A stretch of 58,523 nucleotides of DNA from Pseudomonadota bacterium (GTDB lineage Bacteria > Pseudomonadota > Gammaproteobacteria > Steroidobacterales > Steroidobacteraceae), in NCBI GenBank assembly GCA_023457495.1, contig JAEWLQ010000053.1:1-58523 (forward strand), written 5' to 3'. The notes under the pieces were generated by a model, which ran no database searches, had not been told where the DNA came from, and worked only from the letters and a program-made list of their open reading frames with translations. This document shows positions 34,395 through 41,728 of this stretch, piece after piece; position 1 is the stretch's first letter, and each line of letters opens with the position of its first letter. Made by a program: the position numbers and the translations under genes.

Positions 34395-35783
34395 ATGAAT
34401 TTCTCCTCGCTGCCGAAGCTCGCGGCGCTGTCGCTCGCGGCTTCGATGGTCCTTGCCGCCTGCGGCACACCGCCGCGCCGCGAAACCCCACTCTCCGAAG
34501 TCGTTCCCATCGCAGCGCCCGTGCTGGCGCCCGGCATCGCCGCGAACTCCGACAAACTATTCGTCGTCGTGTCGTTCTCGGGTGGGGGCAAGCGCGCGGC
34601 CGCGTTCTCCTACGGCGTGCTCGAGGCATTACGCGGCGTGCGCGTCACCACACCCGATGGCGAGCAGCGCCCGTTGCTCGACGAAATCGACATCATTTCC
34701 GCGGTCTCCGGCGGCGCCTTCACCGCGGCCTATTACGCGCTCAACGGACAGGAGACGTTCGACAGCTATGCGCCGCGCTTCCTGAACCACGACACGGAGA
34801 AGGACCTGTGGCGCAAGGTGCTCGCGCCCGTGAACTGGCCGCGGCTCGCCAACGACCTCGTGAGCCGCAGCGACCTCGAGGTCGAGTATTTCGACCAGGA
34901 ACTGTTCGGCGACGCGACCATTCACGACGTGATGAACCGCTCGCCGCGCGTCATCATCACGGCGACGGATCTCGTGCGGGCGAAGCCGTTCGCGTTCACC
35001 CGCGAGCAGCTCAACGGCGTGTGCGTGGATCCGAAGAGCGTGCCGGTGGCGCGCGCGGTGTTCGCGTCCGCGGCGACGCCCGTCTACTTCGCGCCGCTGG
35101 TCATGCGCAGCTTCGCCGGACAATGCGGCTACCAGCCTCCTGAGATCATCGCCTCGATCTCCGATTCCGAGGAGGACATGTACCGGCGGGAGCGCGCCGA
35201 TCGGATCCTGTCGTTCCTCGACTCGACCAACTACCCGTACATTCACCTGTCGGACGGCGCGCTGACCGACAACCTCGGCGCCCGCGCAATCCTCGATGAG
35301 CTCGAGCTCGGCAAGACCGTGACGGACGCGCTGCGCCGTGGCGGATACTCCCGGGCGCGCCGCATGTTGTTCATCGTCGTCGATGCGCGCACGGGCTTCG
35401 ACCGCGAGTTCGCGAAGCGCCCCGAGCCGCTGCGCATCAAGCAGGTGGCCGACGCCGTCGTGAGCGCGACGTTCAACCGTTACAGCTTCGAGACGATGAA
35501 CCTGTTGCGGGCGCGCGTGAAACACTGGGAACAGGAAGTGCGCGCGACGCGCTGCAAGGTGGCGCTCGCGATCCCCGACTGCGAGAAGTTCGACGTCGAT
35601 CTCGTCGAGCTCAGTTTCGACCGCGTGAAGGAGCCGGCCGAGCGCGAGTACCTGGACCGGATCCCGACTTCGTTCACGCTTTCGAGCGAGCAGATCATCC
35701 GCTTGCGGCGGGCAGCCCACGCGCTCGTGGGCCAGTCGCCCGAGCTGCGGACTTTCCTCGCCGAGTCGGCGCGCAAGCGGTAG
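34395..35783 (+). CDS. Patatin-like phospholipase lipoprotein
   Basis: A 462-residue lipoprotein with lipobox MVLAAC-G near residue 22. Patatin signatures are FSGGGKRAAAFSYGVLEAL (oxyanion hole), IISAVSGGAFTAAYY with nucleophile Ser, and the Asp of the dyad in HLSDGALTDNLGARAI. It is probably anchored in an envelope membrane and hydrolyses phospholipids. A short C-terminal region after about residue 400 is helical. It lies 46 bp after the GNAT gene. Confidence 0.88.
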   Translation: MNFSSLPKLAALSLAASMVLAACGTPPRRETPLSEVVPIAAPVLAPGIAANSDKLFVVVSFSGGGKRAAAFSYGVLEALRGVRVTTPDGEQRPLLDEIDIISAVSGGAFTAAYYALNGQETFDSYAPRFLNHDTEKDLWRKVLAPVNWPRLANDLVSRSDLEVEYFDQELFGDATIHDVMNRSPRVIITATDLVRAKPFAFTREQLNGVCVDPKSVPVARAVFASAATPVYFAPLVMRSFAGQCGYQPPEIIASISDSEEDMYRRERADRILSFLDSTNYPYIHLSDGALTDNLGARAILDELELGKTVTDALRRGGYSRARRMLFIVVDARTGFDREFAKRPEPLRIKQVADAVVSATFNRYSFETMNLLRARVKHWEQEVRATRCKVALAIPDCEKFDVDLVELSFDRVKEPAEREYLDRIPTSFTLSSEQIIRLRRAAHALVGQSPELRTFLAESARKR

Positions 35784-35853
35784 GCGGCCACCTACACGCG
35801 GACGCGGCGTTCGTACGAGTGCGATGCCGGCTTGCGGCGCGCACCCTCGGGGC

Positions 35854-36843
35854 ATGCAGCCGATTCGTCGAATCCTCGCAGCGGTGAAGAACCCGGGCAC
35901 GCGGGAATTGCCGGCGGTCAACAAGGCTGCGCAGATCGCGAAGGGCCTGAAGGCCCAGCTCACGCTGTTCCATGACATCGCGACGCCGGTGTACGCGGAG
36001 GCGCTTCAGGGCCGCGGAATCGATCTGAAGGCCTGGCAGCGCGAGGTGCAGTCGGCCCGCCGCGAGCAACTCGAGAAGCTGGCCGCGCGCATCCGCAAAC
36101 ACGGCATCGACGTCGACGTCGCGGCCGACTGGGACTATCCACCCTACGAAGCCATCATCCGCAAGGCCCAGCGCATCGGGGCGGACCTGGTGGTGGTCGA
36201 GAACCATCATGGCCGGGAGCGCCGGCGCGCGCGCTGGCTGTTGTCCTACACGGACTGGGAGCTGTTGCGGCTCTGCCCCGTTCCACTGCTGCTCGTGAAG
36301 AACTCACGCATGTACCACCGGCCGCGCGTACTCGCCGCCGTGGACCCGTCACACGCGTTCGCCAAGCCGGCGAATCTCGACCGGCAGATCCTGCGGGCCG
36401 GGGCGCAGCTAGTACATGCGCTGCGCGGCGAGCTTCACGCTGTGCACGTCGTGCTGCCTTCGGTGCCGATCATGCCGGCCATGCCCGACGGTCCGGTGAT
36501 CGACATCGCATCGAGCCGCGATGCCGTGCAGCGGGCGGCCCGCCGCCATCTCGATCAACTGGTGGACGGCTTCGACGTGAAGCGCAGCCACTGTCACCTG
36601 GTCACGGGCCGGCCCGACGAGGTGATCCCGCGCGTCGCCAAACGCGAGCGCAGCGCCATCGTCGCGCTCGGCGCCGTGTCGCGCTCGGGCCTGAAGCGAT
36701 TCTTCATCGGTAACACCGCCGAATTCGTCATGGATGCCGTAAACGCCGATCTGCTCGTCGTGAAGCCCGCGGAATTCCCTTCGGGCGTCTCGCGCACCGG
36801 GCGTGGCGCGCAGGTCGTTTCGATGCCCGTCTTGCCGGGTTGA
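35854..36843 (+). CDS. Tandem universal stress protein (UspE-like)
   Basis: A 329-residue protein with two Usp domains. The first begins IRRILAAVKNPGTRELPAV; the second ends with AIVALGAVSRSGLKRFFIGN and TAEFVMDAVNADLLVVKP, containing the G-2X-G-9X-G-S/T-type ATP-binding pattern. The ATG at 35854 fits the domain start. It is followed by a DUF2934 gene and a FixLJ-like pair, a context often seen for stress and low-oxygen genes. Regulation by that pair is inferred. Confidence 0.85.
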   Translation: MQPIRRILAAVKNPGTRELPAVNKAAQIAKGLKAQLTLFHDIATPVYAEALQGRGIDLKAWQREVQSARREQLEKLAARIRKHGIDVDVAADWDYPPYEAIIRKAQRIGADLVVVENHHGRERRRARWLLSYTDWELLRLCPVPLLLVKNSRMYHRPRVLAAVDPSHAFAKPANLDRQILRAGAQLVHALRGELHAVHVVLPSVPIMPAMPDGPVIDIASSRDAVQRAARRHLDQLVDGFDVKRSHCHLVTGRPDEVIPRVAKRERSAIVALGAVSRSGLKRFFIGNTAEFVMDAVNADLLVVKPAEFPSGVSRTGRGAQVVSMPVLPG

Positions 36844-36982
36844 TGCGCACGACAGGGAGTAGATGAAAAAAATTCAGCCGTCGGCAAACAAGTCGACGCG
36901 CGGCGCGCGCAGGGACCGGGAGAATGAAGCGCGGCCGCATTCACACAACCCGCATTCATACAAACCCTGAGGAGGCCTGCCA

Positions 36983-37243
36983 ATGGCACGCGAAAAGAAC
37001 ACGACAACCACGGTCCGCACTCGTGCGCCGCGCAAATCCAAGGCCGCAGCCGCGAAGTCCGCGACCGCGATCACGCAGTTCGTGGGACACGAGCAACGCG
37101 CGGCGCTGATCGCCGAAGCCGCGTACTTCCGCGCGCAGAAGCGCGGCTTCGCTGCGGGTAACGAAGTCGACGACTGGTTAGCCGCGGAGGCCGAAGTCGA
37201 CGCGAAGCTGTTGCGCGCTGCGGCAGGCCCGCCACGGGCATAA
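36983..37243 (+). CDS. DUF2934 protein
   Basis: An 86-residue protein. The N-terminal third is basic (TRAPRKSKAAAAKS), and the C-terminal part is the DUF2934 helix pair, ALIAEAAYFRAQKRGFAAGN followed by EVDDWLAAEAEVDAKLL. DUF2934 proteins are small, of unknown function, and often sit near stress and regulatory genes. AGGAGG sits about 10 bp upstream of the ATG. Confidence 0.8.
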   Translation: MAREKNTTTTVRTRAPRKSKAAAAKSATAITQFVGHEQRAALIAEAAYFRAQKRGFAAGNEVDDWLAAEAEVDAKLLRAAAGPPRA

Positions 37244-37300
37244 CCTGGCCGGCCGCGGCCACTAACAACCTTCAGAGGCCACGGAGTATCTTTGCGCTGA

Positions 37301-38800
37301 ATGTCAACGCCGACCCCCGAGGTACTCGCGCTGTTGGAGGCAACGGTTGACGCGGCCGTCATCATGGACGACCGCGGCCGGATCGCCGCATTCAATCGTT
37401 CGGCGGAGGAGATGTTCGGATACCGCGCGGCCGACGCGCTGGGGCGCAACGTCGGCATGCTGATGACGCCGGCGGACCGCGCGTATCACGACGGCCACCT
37501 GCGCGGATACCTCGCCGGTGGTGAGCCGCGAATCCTCGGTCGCGGGCGGGACGTGCGCGTGCTGCATCGCGACGGGAGCGAGTTCTCGGTTTACCTGAGC
37601 GTCGGCCGCATTCCGAACACGGAGCCGCCGATGTTTCTCGGCCATCTCCACGACACCTCGCTGCGCCGCAAGGCGCTCGCCACGCTCGAGAAGGAGCGCC
37701 AGCTCAACCGGCTGTACCTCGATCTCGCGCAGGTGATGCTGATCGCCACGGATCGCGCCGGCATCGTGCGACTCGTGAACCAGCGCGCGGTGCGCGTGCT
37801 CGGCAAGCAGAGCGCCGACATCGTCGGCGCGAGCTGGGTGGACGGCTGCGTCGCGCCCGATGATCGATCGATCGCCCGCAGCGCCTTTCGCGCGGTGCTC
37901 ATGGCGGGCGGCGATGAACCGCAGAGCTGCGAATACCACGTGCGCTCGGCGGACGGAGAAGATCGTTTCATCACCTGGCGCTGCGTCGCACTACGCGACA
38001 ACAACGACGTGGCGACCGGCATCATGCTCTCGGGCGAGGACGTGACCGACCAGCGCCGGGCGGAAAGCGAGGCCCACCGCGCACTCGAACGCATGAACAG
38101 CGTGTCGCGGCTCGCGACGATGGGCGAGATGGCCGCGGGCATCTCGCACGAGCTCAACCAGCCGCTCGCCGCCATCGCCAACTACGCGCAGGCCTGCGCG
38201 CGCATGCTCCGCTCGCCGACTCCCGACGTGCCCGTGATCAGCGGCGCGATCGAACAGATCGCGGGACAAGCGCTTCGCGCCGGCGAAATCATCAAGCGCA
38301 TCCGCTCGCTGGTGCGCAACGAGGACGTGCGCCGGGAGACGCGCGACATCAACGGCATCATCCGCGAGGTGAACACGCTGCTCGCCAGCGACGCCCGCGT
38401 GCACGACGGCGCGCTCGCGCTGGATCTCGCCGACGAACTACCGCCGGTCACGGTCGACGGCGTGCAGATTCAGCAGGTGCTCATGAACCTGGTGCACAAC
38501 GCCTTCGAGGCCTGCGGCGAACATGGCGCGGCCACCGAGGTACGCATCGCGACGCGGCGAGTGGATAGCGGCGATGTCGAGGTCTCGGTCAGCGACCTGG
38601 GTCCCGGGCTGCCGCACGACGCCGAGCAGCGCATCTTCGAGCCGTTCTTCACGACCAAACCCACGGGCACCGGCCTCGGCCTCGCGATCAGTCGTTCGAT
38701 CATCAAGGCGCATGAAGCCCGCCTCGAATACCGGGCCAACAATCCGCGCGGCGCCTGCTTCTACTTCGTCCTTCCCGCCTTCCAGGAGAACCTGCGATGA
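37301..38800 (+). CDS. FixL-like PAS histidine kinase, probable haem oxygen sensor
   Basis: A 499-residue soluble kinase with two PAS domains (about 10-130 and 145-260), HisKA H-box GISHELNQPLAAI and ATPase signature GTGLGLAISRSII. PAS-1 has FixL-like haem-pocket residues: His63 in AYHDGHLRGYLAGGEPRILG, and Arg83 in RGRDV, aligned by eye with FixL's proximal His (in RHDSYI) and distal Arg (in IGIGRIV). It would thus turn its kinase off when oxygen binds. No membrane helices are seen. It overlaps the response regulator by 4 bp (ATGA). Confidence 0.8.
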   Translation: MSTPTPEVLALLEATVDAAVIMDDRGRIAAFNRSAEEMFGYRAADALGRNVGMLMTPADRAYHDGHLRGYLAGGEPRILGRGRDVRVLHRDGSEFSVYLSVGRIPNTEPPMFLGHLHDTSLRRKALATLEKERQLNRLYLDLAQVMLIATDRAGIVRLVNQRAVRVLGKQSADIVGASWVDGCVAPDDRSIARSAFRAVLMAGGDEPQSCEYHVRSADGEDRFITWRCVALRDNNDVATGIMLSGEDVTDQRRAESEAHRALERMNSVSRLATMGEMAAGISHELNQPLAAIANYAQACARMLRSPTPDVPVISGAIEQIAGQALRAGEIIKRIRSLVRNEDVRRETRDINGIIREVNTLLASDARVHDGALALDLADELPPVTVDGVQIQQVLMNLVHNAFEACGEHGAATEVRIATRRVDSGDVEVSVSDLGPGLPHDAEQRIFEPFFTTKPTGTGLGLAISRSIIKAHEARLEYRANNPRGACFYFVLPAFQENLR

Positions 38801-39411
38801 AAGACTCGCCACAAACGGTGATCGTGGTCGACGACGATGACGCCGTGCGCAACTCGCTGCGATTGTTGCTGAAGTCCGCCGACATCCACGCCGAGGGGGC
38901 GGCGTCGGCCCAGGAGTATCTCGGGCGATTCGATGCGAACCAGGGAGGCTGCCTTCTGCTCGATGTCCGCATGCCCGGAATGAGCGGCCTGGAGCTGCAG
39001 CAGGAACTGAACATGCGGGGCGCGACCATCCCGGTGATCTTCATCACGGGCAACGGGGACATCCCGATGGCGGTCGAAGCCATGCAACACGGCGCCTTCG
39101 ATTTCCTGCAGAAGCCCTTCCGCGACCAGGACCTGCTCGACCGCGTGCAGCGCGCGCTGGCCCGTGACACGGAAAACCGCGCCCGCCTGCGCCATACGGA
39201 CCGGATCCGCGAGCGTCTCGCGTCGCTGAGCCCGCGCGAGCGCGAGGTGCTCGAGCTCGTCACCCAGGGCAAGGCAAACAAGATGGTCGCGAGTGATCTC
39301 GGCGTCAGCCAGCGAACCGTCGAGATCCACCGCGCACATGTGATGCAAAAAATGGAGGCCTCATCGCTCGCGGAACTGGTGCGCATGATGATGACCATCG
39401 CCCCGCCTTAG
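38797..39411 (+). CDS. FixJ-type response regulator
   Basis: A 204-residue regulator with an N-terminal receiver (DD pair in VIVVDDDDAVR, phospho-Asp in CLLLDVRMPGMSG, Lys in FLQKPFR). The C-terminal LuxR/FixJ helix-turn-helix contains SPREREVLELVTQGKANKMV and SQRTVEIHRAHVM. It is the partner of the adjacent FixL-like kinase and likely activates low-oxygen genes. The ATG overlaps the kinase stop. Confidence 0.9.
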   Translation: MKDSPQTVIVVDDDDAVRNSLRLLLKSADIHAEGAASAQEYLGRFDANQGGCLLLDVRMPGMSGLELQQELNMRGATIPVIFITGNGDIPMAVEAMQHGAFDFLQKPFRDQDLLDRVQRALARDTENRARLRHTDRIRERLASLSPREREVLELVTQGKANKMVASDLGVSQRTVEIHRAHVMQKMEASSLAELVRMMMTIAPP

Positions 39412-39492
39412 GGCCGAAGTCGTTCGCAGCGTCAGTAAGGGAAAAAGTACGTATTCAACCGCGCCCGCGCAGGTGCAACACTGCGTCGCGCG

Positions 39493-39903
39493 ATGGTCGG
39501 GTCGGAAGAAAAAGAGAACGGAGCCGCAATCAATGGCGGCCCCACTGGCGCGCGTACCATCATCGTGGCGGGACAATCCTCACGGCGGACTCGCGACGTG
39601 TTGCGCGCGCTGAGCGGATTCGAGAATGTCGTGTGGCCCACGACGCTTGAATCCGCGCTCGCGCAGTCGAGCGCGGCCAACGCGGGTTGCCTCGTGATCG
39701 CGGATGACCTGCAGGAGGAACCCGTCGACGATTTCCTGCAGGAGGCGCGCGGCCGTCATCGCAACCTGCCGATCTTCGTCATCACGGACCCCGACGACAT
39801 GGCGGAAGCCGTATCCGCGATGCGTCACGGCGCGACGGCCGTGATCGAAATCCCGCCTTCGTATGCAATGCTCTGTGACGAGGTCACGCGCGCGACGCGT
39901 TGA
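39493..39903 (+). CDS. Degenerate receiver-domain protein
   Basis: A 136-residue single-domain protein. It keeps the receiver rhythm, with a first strand TIIVAGQSSRRTRDVLRAL, a central GCLVIADDLQEEPVDDFL where the phospho-Asp strand should be, and FVITDPDDMAEAVSAMRHGA. The N-terminal acidic pair is absent (AGQSS) and the Lys region reads VIEIPPS. It is probably not phosphorylated normally and may act as a protein-interaction partner of the FixLJ pair just upstream. Confidence 0.65.
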   Translation: MVGSEEKENGAAINGGPTGARTIIVAGQSSRRTRDVLRALSGFENVVWPTTLESALAQSSAANAGCLVIADDLQEEPVDDFLQEARGRHRNLPIFVITDPDDMAEAVSAMRHGATAVIEIPPSYAMLCDEVTRATR

Positions 39904-40077
39904 TCCGGCTTCGCCATCGTTCACGCGCCCGACACCGGATCTTCACATTTCCGCCGGATGATGATTCGAACGATTTTCGACGCGTTCGCGCCTGGCGATA
40001 TCCGTAAATCTCCTGAGGCGCGGCGGTGGCCGATTCGTGAACAATCCTCATCATCCACGCAGGAGCGCAACGAGATC

Positions 40078-40542
40078 ATGTCCGCGCAAGCCGCAACCGT
40101 CGTACCTCTGGTCGTACCGCTGATCGATCCGCAAGCCGCCGGCCGCGGCGTGATCCTGCACGTCGACGACGATGAGCCCACGCGGCGCGCGACGGCGATG
40201 TTGTTACGCACGGCGGGTTACGAAACACGCGAGGCAGCCACGGGTGAACAGGCACTCGCCCTGGCCGCCACCCTGCGCGGCCGACTGGACGTGCTCATCG
40301 CCGACTTTCACCTGGGTGGCGGACTCACCGGCACCGAAGTCGCGGAAGATCTCGCAAGAGTGTTAGGCCACGCCGTGCCGACGATCATCCTCACCGGCGA
40401 TCTCGCCAATGCGGAGGTTCCCTGGCTCGCGGGCGCGCCGGTGTGGCTGGCGCACAAGCCACTCAACCCGGATACGTTGCTGGCGGCGCTGCCGCCGCTG
40501 GTTGCGTTCCGCCGCGCGGTCGCGGCGACCGCGCCCCACTGA
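40078..40542 (+). CDS. Single-domain response regulator
   Basis: A 154-residue stand-alone receiver. It has the acidic pair in VILHVDDDEPTRRATAM, phospho-Asp in VLIADFHLGGGLTG and the Lys in LAHKPLNPD. No output domain follows, so it is a CheY-like or phosphorelay intermediate. ATG 40078 was chosen over the frame opening at 39958, because AGGAG lies 12 nt upstream and the upstream part has no domain. It could relay from the FixL-like or a hybrid kinase. Confidence 0.78.
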   Translation: MSAQAATVVPLVVPLIDPQAAGRGVILHVDDDEPTRRATAMLLRTAGYETREAATGEQALALAATLRGRLDVLIADFHLGGGLTGTEVAEDLARVLGHAVPTIILTGDLANAEVPWLAGAPVWLAHKPLNPDTLLAALPPLVAFRRAVAATAPH

Positions 40543-40548
40543 CGACGC

Positions 40549-41355
40549 TCAGCGCTGACCCGCGTACAGCGGCAGCACACGCGGCAGCAGCTTCTCGATG
40601 TCCTCGATGCGATCCTTGGGCGCCGGGTGGGTGCTGAGGAACTTCGGCGTGCCGGCGGATTGCGCCGCCGCCATCTTCTTCCACAGACTCAACGCCGCGT
40701 TCGGATCGTAGCCGGCGCGCGCCATGAGCTCGAGACCGATGCGATCGGCCTCGGACTCCTGGTCGCGGCTGAACGGTAGTTGGAAGGTGACTTCCGCGAC
40801 CATGCCCGCCATGTTCGCCGTGGCCTCGCTGACCCCGGCCACCGCGGCCGCGCCGGACAAGACGAGCTGCTGCGCATAGGCGCGCGATACGCGTTCGCGC
40901 GTGTGCTCGCGCAACGCGTGCGCCACTTCGTGCGCCAGCACCGTCGCGAGCTCCGCGTCGGTCAGATCCAGCTTCTCGATGAGACCGCTGTACACCATGA
41001 TGCGGCCGCCGGGCATGCAGTACGCGTTCAGCTCGGGAGTCTTCTGCACGTTGAACTGCCAGTTCCACGAGGGCGCGTCCGGGCGAAAGGTCGGCGTGAC
41101 GGCCACCAGCTTCTTCGAGATCGCAGTGACGCGGGCGAGTTGCGCCTGGTCGGTATTGAGCACGCCCTTGTCGCGCGCGGCCTTGAGCTCCGCCTCGTAA
41201 GCCTGCGCGGCGCCCTGCTCGATCGTCTCGCTCGGCACGAGCATCTTCTGCTTGCGCTCGACCCCGACTTCACCGGCGTTCGTGGTGCGGACGGACTCGC
41301 AGCCACTAACTACGAGCAACGATGCGGCCGCCGCGGCGATAAATGAAATCCTCAT
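40549..41355 (-). CDS. M48 family metalloprotease lipoprotein (LoiP/YggG-like)
   Basis: A 268-residue lipoprotein with lipobox LLVVSGC. The protease domain has zinc motif VLAHEVAHALREH and the third Glu ligand in RDQESEADRIGLELM. LoiP and related M48 proteases act in the periplasm at the outer membrane on damaged or misassembled proteins. It is convergent with the single-domain regulator. Confidence 0.88.
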   Translation of the reverse strand: MRISFIAAAAASLLVVSGCESVRTTNAGEVGVERKQKMLVPSETIEQGAAQAYEAELKAARDKGVLNTDQAQLARVTAISKKLVAVTPTFRPDAPSWNWQFNVQKTPELNAYCMPGGRIMVYSGLIEKLDLTDAELATVLAHEVAHALREHTRERVSRAYAQQLVLSGAAAVAGVSEATANMAGMVAEVTFQLPFSRDQESEADRIGLELMARAGYDPNAALSLWKKMAAAQSAGTPKFLSTHPAPKDRIEDIEKLLPRVLPLYAGQR

Positions 41356-41606
41356 GTCTGGACTGTGCCTGTCTTACGCACGCGGGGCACAGCCGACGCG
41401 CGGCGTTCCGGATGTAGGAACCGGGTAGTTTGCCCGCCGGACCCCACCGACCCGCGAGCCGCATCCGGCGAATTGCCGCGAAATCCCCCGCAGATCCGTA
41501 GCGTCAAACAAACAGTCAGGGCGCCGCGCGGAGGCAATGGAGCCTGGGCGAGCCGGAAGATATGCCAGAGAAAACAGAGGGTTCCGACGCGGCCGGGCAG
41601 GCCGGT

Positions 41607-41620
41607 TGTCACCGGTGTCA
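41607..41620. promoter_or_regulatory. LacI-type operator candidate upstream of pectin TonB receptor
   Basis: TGTCACCGGTGTCA has a 12-bp palindrome apart from its second pair (GTCACCGGTGTC). It shares ACCGGT with the other sites. It lies 109 bp before the receptor ATG, in the 373-bp gap 41356-41728, which otherwise holds only the two genes' leader DNA. Confidence 0.7.
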
Positions 41621-41728
41621 TTTCTGTGGGATAAAGCGCCTCGTCGGCGCCTGGGTACAGGCAGGCGGCGAATCTTCAAACAAGTGCGGGCACGTTGCAG
41701 ACAGGCGTGCCTTCTGGAGGGGCCGATC

